Below, piece by piece: positions 34,840-43,496 of a stretch of DNA of 64,000 nt. The notes beneath the pieces are model-generated. The model made no database searches. It had not been told where the DNA came from and saw only the letters and a list, made by a program, of their open reading frames with translations. The translations under genes were made by a program, and so were the position numbers. The stretch lies in contig NZ_JAUXOY010000010.1 in assembly GCF_030684185.1 (NCBI RefSeq), positions 45,969 to 109,968 on the forward strand. The letters run 5' to 3'. The stretch's first letter is position 1, and each line of letters starts with the position of its first letter. This DNA comes from Methylotenera sp. (GTDB taxonomy: Bacteria > Pseudomonadota > Gammaproteobacteria > Burkholderiales > Methylophilaceae).

Positions 34840-35703
34840 ATGTTAGGTAATTGGTTAAAAACGGCGATATTAATGGCGGCGATAGTCGCGTTGTTTGGAG
34901 CAGTGGGCGCAGCCCTTGGCGGACAAGGTGGCATGATGATGGCATTAGCGCTGGCGGCAGGTATGAACGTGTACGCCTATTGGTTTTCAGATAAAGCCGT
35001 GCTCAAAATGTATGGCGCGCAAGAGGTGACGCCAGATAACGTCCAGTTTCGCAATTACTACAACATGGTGAAAACACTTGCTGAAAATGCCCAGCTACCC
35101 ATGCCAAAAGTCTATGTAATGGATGAAGCGCAACCAAATGCATTTGCCACCGGCCGTAACCCCGAGCATGCTGCCGTAGCGGCTACGACAGGTATTATGC
35201 AAGCATTAAGCGAGCGCGAGTTACGCGGGGTCATGGCGCATGAACTTGCACACATCAAGCATCGTGACACATTGATTTCGACAATTTCCGCCACCATTGC
35301 AGGTGCAATTTCATCGATAGGCACCTTCGGCATGTTGTTTGGTGGTGGCCGGAATGACGGCGGTGAGCGTAGCGTGAGCCCAGTGGTGGCAATGTTGATG
35401 ATGTTTTTAGCACCCATGGCAGCATCGTTGATTCAAATGGCTATATCACGCTCGCGCGAGTTTGAGGCGGATAGAGTGGGGGCTGAAATAAGCAAAGATC
35501 CTAAAGCTTTGGCGAGTGCGCTTGGTAAGATTCACAATTACGCGCATCAAATTGCTAACCCGACGGCAGAGGCACACCCGGAAACGGGGCAGATGATGAT
35601 TATTAATCCATTGTCAGGTGTTTCGTTCGACAGTTTGTTTAGTACGCATCCTAAGACTGAGGAACGGGTGGCGAGGTTGATGGCGATGGCGAGTAGTTAT
35701 TAG
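34840..35703 (+). CDS. htpX: Membrane zinc protease HtpX
   Basis: A 287-residue inner-membrane metalloprotease of the M48 family for quality control of membrane proteins. Two N-terminal hydrophobic helices are followed by the zinc motif [12 protein letters not shown] (HExxH at about residue 134) and the third ligand in [12 protein letters not shown]. Two further hydrophobic segments lie between them. A strong ribosome site (AAAGGAG) precedes ATG 34840. Confidence 0.96.
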   Translation: MLGNWLKTAILMAAIVALFGAVGAALGGQGGMMMALALAAGMNVYAYWFSDKAVLKMYGAQEVTPDNVQFRNYYNMVKTLAENAQLPMPKVYVMDEAQPNAFATGRNPEHAAVAATTGIMQALSERELRGVMAHELAHIKHRDTLISTISATIAGAISSIGTFGMLFGGGRNDGGERSVSPVVAMLMMFLAPMAASLIQMAISRSREFEADRVGAEISKDPKALASALGKIHNYAHQIANPTAEAHPETGQMMIINPLSGVSFDSLFSTHPKTEERVARLMAMASSY

Positions 35704-36117
35704 TTGGTAAGTAAAGCACAGTAATTGATACCGAGAGTGTTCTTTTCCGCCAAATTATAGTTGCTTAAAACCAGCCCATATTTGCTGATAAAAGACATAG
35801 TGCCATTTGTAAGTGGTCGCTTTTATGCGACTGGCGAGTTGGCTTTTTGGCTAAACCAAAAATAAAGTAATTAAAGTAAACGACGCTCCATATCACTTAT
35901 ATCCTGTGCTGCTGTAAAAAGGTGAGCAGCACAGGAGCTCGGACTAGGTCTTCAAACATTCCTTGCATACGTCTTCCGGTTTTTTTGCGGCATCATGGCC
36001 GAGGTAGCAAGGGACGGGAAATCAAATGAAGTTTCACGATTTGATTAGCACAGATGTAGCGGTTATCAAGTAAAATCAACGCTTAATCAATAAGTTTGAT
36101 CATCAGGAAAGTTTTCT
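35704..36117. other. 414-bp intergenic region with an 11-bp perfect hairpin
   Basis: No gene is visible here. A perfect inverted repeat CCTGTGCTGCT (35903-35913) and AGCAGCACAGG (35925-35935) encloses an 11-nt loop, without a T-run. A second, weaker GGCT-rich palindromic patch lies near 35841-35865. Either could belong to a small RNA or an extragenic palindrome. The last 60 bp hold the rsmB ribosome site. Confidence 0.5.
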
Positions 36118-37437
36118 TTGTATATATCTCAACAAATCGCTGCGAATGCTGTGAATCAAGTCTTATCAGGACGTAATCTAACATTAGCGCTGCCTGCAGC
36201 TTTAGCCATATTTCCTAATGCTACACCACAACAACGGGGTGCGGCGCAGGATTTAAGTTACGGTACATTGCGGTTTTATGGCGAGATTGACGCTTACCTC
36301 GTACAGCTATTAGAAAAGCCCTTAACAGATGATCGCATTAATGCCTTATTACTTGTGGCGATATATCAGCTATTGCATGATAAAGCTGATGTTTTTACTG
36401 TGGTAAACCAAGCTGTGCAAGCTGTGAGCCAGCTTAAAAAGCCTGCGACAAAAAGTTGGGCTAAAGGCTTGGTGAATGCAATTCTACGCAATTTTTTACG
36501 TCAAAAAGACCAGCTTGCAGCAAAGTTAAGCACTAGCGAAGTGGCGACTTACTCTTATCCGCAATGGTGGATTAATAAGCTTAAAATCCAATATCCAAGC
36601 CATTGGCAAGGCATATTGCAAACTGGTAATCAGCATCCGCCAATGACATTGCGGGTGAATACCCAAAAAGTCAGTATGCAGGATTATTTGCAATTACTGG
36701 CGCGACAAGATATAGAAGCTAAGCATATCGGTGCGCAGGCGCTTATTTTAACGAATCCTGTGCCTGTAGAAAAAATCCCTGGTTTTACTGACGGTATTGT
36801 TTCTGTGCAGGATTTTGGTGCGCAGCTGGCGGCATATTTATTAGCTGCCGAACCGGGCATGAATGTGCTGGATGCTTGCTGTGCACCTGGCGGTAAAACG
36901 GGGCACATTCTAGAGCTGGCTGATGTGGCATTAACTGCTTTAGATAGCGATGAAGTGCGTTTACAGCAAGTGCAAAGCAATTTGGACCGTTTAAAATTAC
37001 AGGCGAATCTTTTAGTCGGTGATGCGTCAACTACCGATTGGTGGAATAACGCTAAGACTGCTCAGCAGTCCTATGACAGAATATTGGCCGATGTGCCATG
37101 CACCGCTTCAGGCATTGTGCGGCGCCATGTGGATATTAAATGGCTGCGCCGTGAGGCAGATGTGGCTTCTTTTACGCGACAGCAAGCTAAAATTTTGGCT
37201 AACTTATGGCAGATGTTGGCAAAGGGTGGTAAATTACTTTATGTAACATGTTCCGTTTTTAATGAAGAAAATCAAGGGCAAGTGGATAAATTCTTACAAA
37301 ATAATGCCGATGCGACTCAGTTGCCATTTGAGTTACCAGCAAATTATTCATCAGCAGAAGTTACCCAGATTCATGGCCAGCTTGTCCCTTCAAATGCACA
37401 TGACGGCTTTTTTTATGCATTGCTGCAAAAAAATTAA
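36118..37437 (+). CDS. rsmB: 16S rRNA (cytosine-967-C5)-methyltransferase
   Basis: A 439-residue enzyme. The N-terminal NusB-like domain (AANAVNQVLSGRNLTLALP...) is followed by a SAM-binding domain with LDACCAPGGKTGHILELAD, the first catalytic-site cysteine in ADVPCTASGIVRRHVD, and TCSVFNEENQGQV with the second. The start is TTG at 36118, supported by AGGA 9 nt upstream and the expected family length. The downstream DUF4390 gene overlaps its end by 23 bp. Confidence 0.94.
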   Translation: MYISQQIAANAVNQVLSGRNLTLALPAALAIFPNATPQQRGAAQDLSYGTLRFYGEIDAYLVQLLEKPLTDDRINALLLVAIYQLLHDKADVFTVVNQAVQAVSQLKKPATKSWAKGLVNAILRNFLRQKDQLAAKLSTSEVATYSYPQWWINKLKIQYPSHWQGILQTGNQHPPMTLRVNTQKVSMQDYLQLLARQDIEAKHIGAQALILTNPVPVEKIPGFTDGIVSVQDFGAQLAAYLLAAEPGMNVLDACCAPGGKTGHILELADVALTALDSDEVRLQQVQSNLDRLKLQANLLVGDASTTDWWNNAKTAQQSYDRILADVPCTASGIVRRHVDIKWLRREADVASFTRQQAKILANLWQMLAKGGKLLYVTCSVFNEENQGQVDKFLQNNADATQLPFELPANYSSAEVTQIHGQLVPSNAHDGFFYALLQKN

Positions 37438-38023
37438 ACAGGCTTTAATTAAACAACTTTCTGCATGTTTTGTGGCATGCGTATTGGCACTATTTGCTGC
37501 AACAGCCTTCGCTGGTAATAGCAGCTTGAATATCAAGAGTGCGGAATTGTTGGCGCTGGACGATGTTTATGTACTGAATGCAGATGTAGAAATGAAGTTT
37601 AGCGAAAAGATAGAAGAGGCTATTAGCAAAGGTTTTGAGCTCAATTTTTTAATTGAATTTCAGCTTGCCAAACCTAGAAAGTATTGGTTTGATGATGAAA
37701 TTGTCACTGTCACTCACAATGTTGCATTGACCTATCATGCACTTTCCAGGCAGTTTTTGGTTATCCGTGGGGATCAGCAAAAAGCCTTTGTAAGATTAGA
37801 CGAAGCCATGGATGATTTGTCTTATGTGAGTGGTCTAAAGGTATTTCATAGTGCTGAAATAGAAAAAGGCGAGTCCTATAAGGCCGCATTATTGATGCGG
37901 CTAAACACTAAAAAATTGCCAAAGGTATTGCAGGGTGATGCGATTGGCTCTGATGACTGGAAAATGAGCTCCCAGCGTTTTGAATGGGTGCCAAGTCTAG
38001 GAAAACCTGAATCAACTAAATGA
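37415..38023 (+). CDS. DUF4390 domain secreted protein
   Basis: A 202-residue protein with a signal peptide ending near TAFAGNSS and one DUF4390 domain (SLNIKSAELLALDDVYVLNADVEMKFSEKIEEAI... ALTYHALSRQFLVI). I start at ATG 37415 because it gives a proper signal peptide; it overlaps rsmB by 23 bp. The gene is conserved between rsmB and ntrY in betaproteobacteria, so it may be a periplasmic partner of the NtrY sensor, but the function is not known. Confidence 0.88.
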   Translation: MHCCKKIKQALIKQLSACFVACVLALFAATAFAGNSSLNIKSAELLALDDVYVLNADVEMKFSEKIEEAISKGFELNFLIEFQLAKPRKYWFDDEIVTVTHNVALTYHALSRQFLVIRGDQQKAFVRLDEAMDDLSYVSGLKVFHSAEIEKGESYKAALLMRLNTKKLPKVLQGDAIGSDDWKMSSQRFEWVPSLGKPESTK

Positions 38024-38036
38024 AATACATCCTCAG

Positions 38037-40226
38037 ATGAAGTATATCGTTCTAGTTAGCGCCGCATTAGGCGTATTCTTACTCTACTTATTATCAAACG
38101 CAAGTGCCAATACTGCTGCGTCTGGCGAATATTACACGCTATTAGTTACACTCAATATTGTATTAGCAACGTTTCTGATTGCTGTCATTGGTTTTCAAAT
38201 CTGGCGTTTATATCGACAAATTCGTCATCGTGTAGTTGGAAGCCGTTTTACCCTTCGCCTGTTAGCAAGTTTTGCCATGATGGCGATTATTCCTGGCTTG
38301 ATTGTGTACTTAGTCTCTGTGAATTTTTTAACGCGTTCTATTGAGTCTTGGTTTAACGTGAAAGTTGAAGCTGCACTCGAAGGAGGGCTTAATTTAGGCC
38401 GTACAGCCCTTGATATTATGCTGGCTGATGTGAAGGAAAAGGGCGAAAGCATGGCGACCAGTTTGGCTTTTCAGCCAGCTAATACGCATTCAATGCTAAA
38501 TGATTTACGAGAAAAAAGTGGTATACAAGATGCCACTTTATTAACAGTGCAAGGCAGGATTTTAGAGGTATCGAGTAGTGACTCAGCGAGCTTTTTACCT
38601 GAGTTACCTAGCGTGGCCCAACTCAGGCAGGCGCGAAAACAAGTTTCTGCAAGTGTAGAACCTATAGGTAATAAAGGTTTGTATTTGCGTGTGTTAGTGC
38701 CAGTCAATGTGCAGGATTTAGCGGGTGAAACGCGAATTTTGCAACTGCTGCAACCAGTGCCTAAGCAGCTTGCCGCGACCGCCGAGGCGGTGCAGGATGT
38801 CTATCAAGATTATCAGCAACTATCATACAGCCGCACTTCATTAAGAGAAGTGTTTGCATTAACCTTGACCTTGGTCATGATGCTGGCAATGCTTGGTGCA
38901 GTTGCTGTGGCATTTGTGTTGAGCCGCAGGTTATCTGCACCTTTAACTGTGTTGGCGGAAGGCACCAAGGCGATTGCTAGCGGCGATTTCAGCACTATGT
39001 TACCTGCACACGGCAAAGATGAATTGGGCATATTGGTTCAGTCTTTTAATAGCATGACACAGCAGTTGGGCGATGCGACCAAGGCCGCAGAAAGTAACCG
39101 TGCACGTGTTGAGGCGGCGCGCGGTTATCTAGAGACCATACTTTCGCATTTGTCGTCAGGGGTCTTGGCGCTGAATAAACGTGGTGAGCTACGCACATAT
39201 AATCAAGCAGCCAGTAATATTCTGGGCGTGAAATTGGGTGGTTTTGTGGGTTTAACGCTAGATAAAATATATGCAAAAAACGCGCGATTAGAAAGTTTTT
39301 TACTGACAATAGCAATGAATAGTCTGCCCCACCCAGAGCAGGCAGATGGACGTAAAGATGAAGTTCAAACTCAGGTTGAGTTATTAAGTGCACATGGCAA
39401 ACAGATATTAACGGTCCGTGGCACGCGTTTGCCAGATGGCGGATATGTGGCAGTTTTTGACGATGCAACAATTATGATACAGGCCCAGCGCGATGCCGCT
39501 TGGGGTGAGGTAGCCAGACGCCTCGCCCATGAAATTAAAAACCCGCTCACCCCTATTCAGCTATCGGCAGAGCGAATGTCGCATAAGTTGCTAAAAAAAT
39601 TAGACGTTGCTGATGCCGAAATGTTAAAACGCTCAACCGAGACTATCGTCAATCAGGTCGATGCGATGAAGAGAATGGTGAACGAATTTAGCGAATATGC
39701 CCGATCGCCTGCTCCGCAACTGCAAAGTTTAGACTTGAATAGCCTGATTAAAGAAGTGGTATCGTTTTATGATCAGCCTGCCACTAAAATTAAGCTGTCT
39801 TTAGAAAAGCAAGCTTGTCCAATTAAAGGTGATAGCACTATGCTGCGCCAAGTGATACATAACTTGCTACAAAATGCGCAAGATTCCCTTGTGGAAAAAG
39901 CTGATGCGGTAATTGAGGTTGCCACACAAATACAAAACGAGATGCTGGTGATTACAGTAGAAGATAACGGCGCAGGCTTTCCTGAGGAGATGATGTTACA
40001 TGCCTTTGAACCTTACATGACGACTAAAACTCATGGTACAGGGCTTGGTTTGGCCATCGTTAAAAAAATTATTGAAGAACATAAAGGTGGTATTAAAATT
40101 GAGAATGTCCAAGGCCAAAGTGGAAAAGAATATGCCGAGAAGAAGGTAAGCACAGGGGCAATTGTGACCATTAATATTCCTTTATTAATTGAAGAAAATA
40201 GTACGACGACATCCAAAAGAAGATAA
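38037..40226 (+). CDS. ntrY: NtrY-like sensor histidine kinase
   Basis: A 729-residue membrane kinase. Two N-terminal helices, then a third pair flanking an extracytoplasmic domain, lead into HAMP (RRLSAPLTVLAEGTKAIASG) and a PAS domain (about residues 365-470). The phosphoacceptor histidine is in RRLAHEIKNPLTPIQ at about residue 498. ATP-binding boxes are LLQNAQDS (N), DNGAGFP (G1) and GTGLGLAIVKKI (G2). Operon order rsmB-DUF4390-ntrY-ntrX is standard. The signal is not clear from sequence; the family is linked to nitrogen and envelope regulation. Confidence 0.93.
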   Translation: MKYIVLVSAALGVFLLYLLSNASANTAASGEYYTLLVTLNIVLATFLIAVIGFQIWRLYRQIRHRVVGSRFTLRLLASFAMMAIIPGLIVYLVSVNFLTRSIESWFNVKVEAALEGGLNLGRTALDIMLADVKEKGESMATSLAFQPANTHSMLNDLREKSGIQDATLLTVQGRILEVSSSDSASFLPELPSVAQLRQARKQVSASVEPIGNKGLYLRVLVPVNVQDLAGETRILQLLQPVPKQLAATAEAVQDVYQDYQQLSYSRTSLREVFALTLTLVMMLAMLGAVAVAFVLSRRLSAPLTVLAEGTKAIASGDFSTMLPAHGKDELGILVQSFNSMTQQLGDATKAAESNRARVEAARGYLETILSHLSSGVLALNKRGELRTYNQAASNILGVKLGGFVGLTLDKIYAKNARLESFLLTIAMNSLPHPEQADGRKDEVQTQVELLSAHGKQILTVRGTRLPDGGYVAVFDDATIMIQAQRDAAWGEVARRLAHEIKNPLTPIQLSAERMSHKLLKKLDVADAEMLKRSTETIVNQVDAMKRMVNEFSEYARSPAPQLQSLDLNSLIKEVVSFYDQPATKIKLSLEKQACPIKGDSTMLRQVIHNLLQNAQDSLVEKADAVIEVATQIQNEMLVITVEDNGAGFPEEMMLHAFEPYMTTKTHGTGLGLAIVKKIIEEHKGGIKIENVQGQSGKEYAEKKVSTGAIVTINIPLLIEENSTTTSKRR

Positions 40227-40231
40227 AAATA

Positions 40232-41554
40232 ATGGCATCAAAACATATATTAGTAGTAGACGACGAAATCGGCATACGCGAGCTTCTGCGCGACATTTTG
40301 CAAGATGAAGGCTATCAGGTACAACTGGCCGAAAATGCAGCTGTAGCGCGTGCGGCGCGCCTGCATGAGCGGCCGGATATTGTACTGTTAGATATTTGGA
40401 TGCCGGATTGCGACGGCATTACCCTGCTTAAAGAATGGGCGAATAGCAGTCTGCTGACCATGCCGGTCGTGATGATGTCTGGGCACGGTACAATTGATAC
40501 TGCAGTTGAAGCCACACGTATCGGTGCGTTTGATTTCTTAGAAAAGCCTATCGCGCTACAGAAATTATTAAAGACCGTAAGCGCGGCATTAAAGCATAGT
40601 GAGCAGTTGCCAAAATCCGAGATGAATTTAACCAGTTTAGGTAAGAGTCCGATTGTGGTGGCTCTGAAAGATCGGCTGGACAAAATTGCGGTAGGCGTTA
40701 GCCCAAGCCCAGTGTTGTTGATTGGCCCTAAAGGTTGCGGTGCCGAGCTGTGCGCGCGCTATTTGCATGATTCTGGTAGCCCTTGGCTGCAATTGTCTGA
40801 ATTTAGCCAGCTGGTCAATGCGCCTCTGGATATTTTAGAAACTATCCGAGGCGGTGTAGTTTACATTTCGGAGATTACTGAACTCAATAAAACCGAACAG
40901 AAGGGCCTGTTACTGCTGATTGCAAAATCAGATAAATATAATGTGCGCGTGGTATGTGGTACTAGTGAAAATCTGCCTAAACTACAAGCTGAGGCATTGT
41001 TCGATCATAATTTATTTCAAGCTTTATCTGCGGTTTCGTTACGTGTACCGGCGCTGGATGAGCACAAAGAGGATATCCCTGATCTGGCAGTATCGATTGC
41101 CAATTTGCAATTAGAGTTAGCCGGGCTGGAATATCGTGAATTTGATGTAGCGGCATTAAATGGCTTGCGTAATGCCAATTGGCCTGGCGATTTAGCACAG
41201 TTAGACGCGGCGGTTCGTAATTTGATACATACCAGCTTGGGTGAAAAAATCACCTTGGATGATGTAAAACGTGTGTTGCATCAATTTGATGATTCTAGCA
41301 CGCGGGCTAAATCAGCTGAAAATAGAAAATCAAAACAAGTTCAAGTGGAAGAAGTGAGTTTAACCAGTCAAGTAGATATGCCTTTTTTAGATCAACCTTT
41401 ACGCGAGGCACGTGATGATTTTGAGCGGCTTTATTTTGCCCACCACATGAAAGATGCCGTTAATAATATGAGTAAACTGGCTGAGATTGCAGGTTTAGAG
41501 CGTACTCATTTGTATCGTAAACTTAAACAGCTGGGTATTAAAATTAAAGGATGA
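40232..41554 (+). CDS. ntrX: NtrX-like response regulator with degenerate AAA+ domain
   Basis: A 440-residue regulator. The receiver domain has the acidic pair in LVVDDEIG, the phosphoacceptor Asp54 in VLLDIWMPD, and the conserved Lys in LEKPIA. A central region of NtrC type follows but is badly eroded: Walker A reads GPKGCGAE (about residues 165-172, normally GxxGxGKE, so the lysine is lost). The GAFTGA loop is absent, Walker B reads GGVVYISEI, and the arginine-finger segment reads FDHNLFQALSAV. The C-terminal Fis-type HTH (LAEIAGLERTHLYRKLKQLGI) is intact. It can bind DNA and be phosphorylated but probably cannot open sigma-54 promoters. Confidence 0.92.
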   Translation: MASKHILVVDDEIGIRELLRDILQDEGYQVQLAENAAVARAARLHERPDIVLLDIWMPDCDGITLLKEWANSSLLTMPVVMMSGHGTIDTAVEATRIGAFDFLEKPIALQKLLKTVSAALKHSEQLPKSEMNLTSLGKSPIVVALKDRLDKIAVGVSPSPVLLIGPKGCGAELCARYLHDSGSPWLQLSEFSQLVNAPLDILETIRGGVVYISEITELNKTEQKGLLLLIAKSDKYNVRVVCGTSENLPKLQAEALFDHNLFQALSAVSLRVPALDEHKEDIPDLAVSIANLQLELAGLEYREFDVAALNGLRNANWPGDLAQLDAAVRNLIHTSLGEKITLDDVKRVLHQFDDSSTRAKSAENRKSKQVQVEEVSLTSQVDMPFLDQPLREARDDFERLYFAHHMKDAVNNMSKLAEIAGLERTHLYRKLKQLGIKIKG

Positions 41555-41576
41555 TTGAGATTTAAATTGATGGAAA

Positions 41577-41645
41577 CTTCCATGGTCTTTGCTGGCTTAG
41601 GGCATGGAAGCCTTGTAAATAAAGGCTTCCATGCCAGCATTTTTC
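41577..41645 (+). terminator. Terminator of ntrYX with an extra competing arm
   Basis: Arms 41601-41614 and 41622-41635 pair perfectly over 14 bp with a 7-nt loop, followed by ATTTTTC. An additional copy of the arm core (CTTCCATG at 41577-41584) can pair instead with CATGGAAG (41603-41610), which would disrupt the terminator. Confidence 0.8.
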
Positions 41646-41686
41646 GCTCAATGGAGTTTGCCTGTGAATAATGCCTTACAGCTGAG

Positions 41687-42259
41687 CTACTTCTTTGTAT
41701 TAATCAGCATCGCTTTTGTATCGGCATCTAAATTTAGCGAGTAATCGTAAGAGCCTAATAAAATATTATCATTACCTACAATTTTTAAGTTGATAAATAC
41801 ATTACTGTTAGCTACAGCGTAGGTGCCCACAACGACAGCTTGCGCTTTGTGGTTGGTGGTAATGTCTTTAATCTCACGAGACAGCAGTAACTCACCTTGA
41901 TCTTGCTTAACAAACAAATTTCCACGTAGTTTGAGTTCTACCACTGAATAACCATGCTGCGATAGCCTTGCTTGCAGCTGCTCGGAAACAATGCGTCCTA
42001 GGCGCGATGACTCGGTAAGTGAGTCAATATTGACTAAAGTTGCCACCAAAATTGGCACTTGTTTCGGCATTTCACGACGTAGATTTGCAGATGCGCTTAA
42101 CGCGTCAGCTGCTTGATAATTTGCGCGAATAAATTCATTTTGTTGAAAATTGATCTGCGGTGCGCTACTTGAGGCAGCAACGCTGTTTTGTGGAGCTGTT
42201 GCACATGCTGACAGCAATGCGATTGTGGTCATGGCAAGGGTTTGAATGATGCGTTTCAT
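41687..42259 (-). CDS. FlgO-domain lipoprotein
   Basis: A 190-residue lipoprotein with lipobox LLSAC (cysteine near residue 19) and a FlgO domain (VPILVATLVNIDSLTESSRLGRIVSEQLQARLSQHGYSVVE). FlgO is known from Vibrio as an outer-membrane flagellar factor, but related proteins occur in strains without the flgOPT locus, and no flagellar gene is adjacent. It overlaps the upstream lipoprotein gene by 4 bp (ATGA), so the two are one operon. Confidence 0.83.
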   Translation of the reverse strand: MKRIIQTLAMTTIALLSACATAPQNSVAASSSAPQINFQQNEFIRANYQAADALSASANLRREMPKQVPILVATLVNIDSLTESSRLGRIVSEQLQARLSQHGYSVVELKLRGNLFVKQDQGELLLSREIKDITTNHKAQAVVVGTYAVANSNVFINLKIVGNDNILLGSYDYSLNLDADTKAMLINTKK

Positions 42260-42945
42260 TGTACTACCCCCCAGTTTTTTGCAAAAACATTTGGTTGAAA
42301 TAAGCTGGCCTCCGCCTGCTCAATATAATAGGCGTCCGTTTTGTGCATTTGGTATCGCCCGTTATCTGCAATTGATGTGCTAATGACCAGCTCAGTATTG
42401 GTGGGTTTGGTTAAGTTCTTGTCTTTTTCTAAAAATTTATAAATATCATACGCAGCTGCAATGCCTATGGTACCTGCAATCCACGCATCTCTTGAGGCAT
42501 GTAATGCAGCATCTCTTAAAATCCATAGTCCCGCAACGCCAGCAGTGGTTGAACCAGGTACGTAAGATTGGTCTGCGGGGTTAAAGCCTGCTTTATGTTG
42601 TACAACTTGCACATCATATTTCACCTCAACAGCACCCTGTGGGCTATTAGCTACTGGAATGCCACGAGCGACTAAATTACTAATCATGTAATTGCTAAAT
42701 GATTGTTCAAACACCGAGTTACCAGGTGCAACGTACAAGGCTCTTTGGTTCAAAAAATTATTTTTATCCAATGTTAGCTTGGTTTGTATCGCTACATCAA
42801 CCGCAATTGCGCCCCAATGCTGCACTGCTATTGGCTTTTTTTGCGAGCTTACGGGATATTTTTCGGCTTGCGGCATCAATGGCGTGCTGGTAGCGCAACC
42901 CGCGCTACTTAAAGCAACGCTCAGTGCTAAAACATACATTCTCAT
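42256..42945 (-). CDS. Lipoprotein of unknown family
   Basis: A 229-residue protein with a lipobox ending in SSAGC (cysteine at residue 17). It has a conserved-looking FVAPGNSVFEQSF-type stretch, a central hydrophobic GTIGIAAAYDIYKFL, and a C-terminal VISTSIADNGRYQMHKTDAYYIEQAEA. I do not recognise a family. It shares an operon with the FlgO-domain lipoprotein, and the pair probably forms an outer-membrane complex. The promoter region is shared with the divergent XRE regulator. Confidence 0.75.
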   Translation of the reverse strand: MRMYVLALSVALSSAGCATSTPLMPQAEKYPVSSQKKPIAVQHWGAIAVDVAIQTKLTLDKNNFLNQRALYVAPGNSVFEQSFSNYMISNLVARGIPVANSPQGAVEVKYDVQVVQHKAGFNPADQSYVPGSTTAGVAGLWILRDAALHASRDAWIAGTIGIAAAYDIYKFLEKDKNLTKPTNTELVISTSIADNGRYQMHKTDAYYIEQAEASLFQPNVFAKNWGVVQ

Positions 42946-43039
42946 GACGAGTAATCCTTTCTTGAATTAATCACTTTTAGTTAAAGTTTTTTATTATAAA
43001 AACTTGCTTACTAGTTGAAAATTATTAGTAATTTACAAA

Positions 43040-43090
43040 TACTAAGCATTCCTTAGTATCGTGTCAAGTTAATAACTAAGAATATCTTAG
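43040..43090. promoter_or_regulatory. Two operator-like palindromes
   Basis: TACTAAG/CTTAGTA with a 5-bp spacer (43040-43058) and CTAAGA/TCTTAG with a 3-bp spacer (43076-43090) share the core CTAAG and are centred 34 bp apart. They lie between the divergent lipoprotein operon and the XRE gene, 32 bp before the latter's start, and are the obvious binding sites for that regulator. Confidence 0.65.
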
Positions 43091-43121
43091 CAATGAATCG
43101 TCATGCTATTATTTTCTTAAA

Positions 43122-43448
43122 GTGATATTGAGTTTGCATACTGTTGCCATCAGGTTGCGACAAGCGCGTGAGAGGGCGGGGCTATCTCAGAAAAAACTGG
43201 GTATATTGGCTGGAATTGATGAATTTTCAGCAAGTCCAAGAATTAACCAATACGAGCGCGGCAAGCATGTACCTGATGTTTACATGGTGGAGCGTTTGGC
43301 GCGTGTGCTTAGAATTCCCGCAATTTATATGTATTGCGAAAATGAAATCATGGCAGAGATTATTCTTGAATTTAATGATCTAAGCGAAGAGGCTCAAGTG
43401 AGTATTCTGCAATATGCGGTGGGTATGAGAGAAGACAAAGGTTCTTGA
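43122..43448 (+). CDS. XRE-family transcriptional regulator
   Basis: A 108-residue protein with a lambda-repressor-type helix-turn-helix at about residues 8-65: AIRLRQARERAGLSQKKLGILAGI followed by RINQYERGKHVPDVYMVERLARVL. The last 35 residues are helical and probably dimerise. The start is GTG at 43122; TTGs at 43128 and 43134 are alternatives and do not change the domain. Two CTAAG palindromes just upstream suggest autoregulation and control of the divergent lipoproteins. No toxin or phage gene is next to it. Confidence 0.87.
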   Translation: MILSLHTVAIRLRQARERAGLSQKKLGILAGIDEFSASPRINQYERGKHVPDVYMVERLARVLRIPAIYMYCENEIMAEIILEFNDLSEEAQVSILQYAVGMREDKGS

Positions 43449-43496
43449 TACTGCCTCTCGCAGTTAATTTGGTATGCAATGTGAGGAAATACAGAC

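Noticed and set aside
37262..37414. N-terminal extension of the DUF4390 protein
   Set aside because: The extra 51 codons overlap rsmB in another frame and would bury the signal peptide that starts at 37415.
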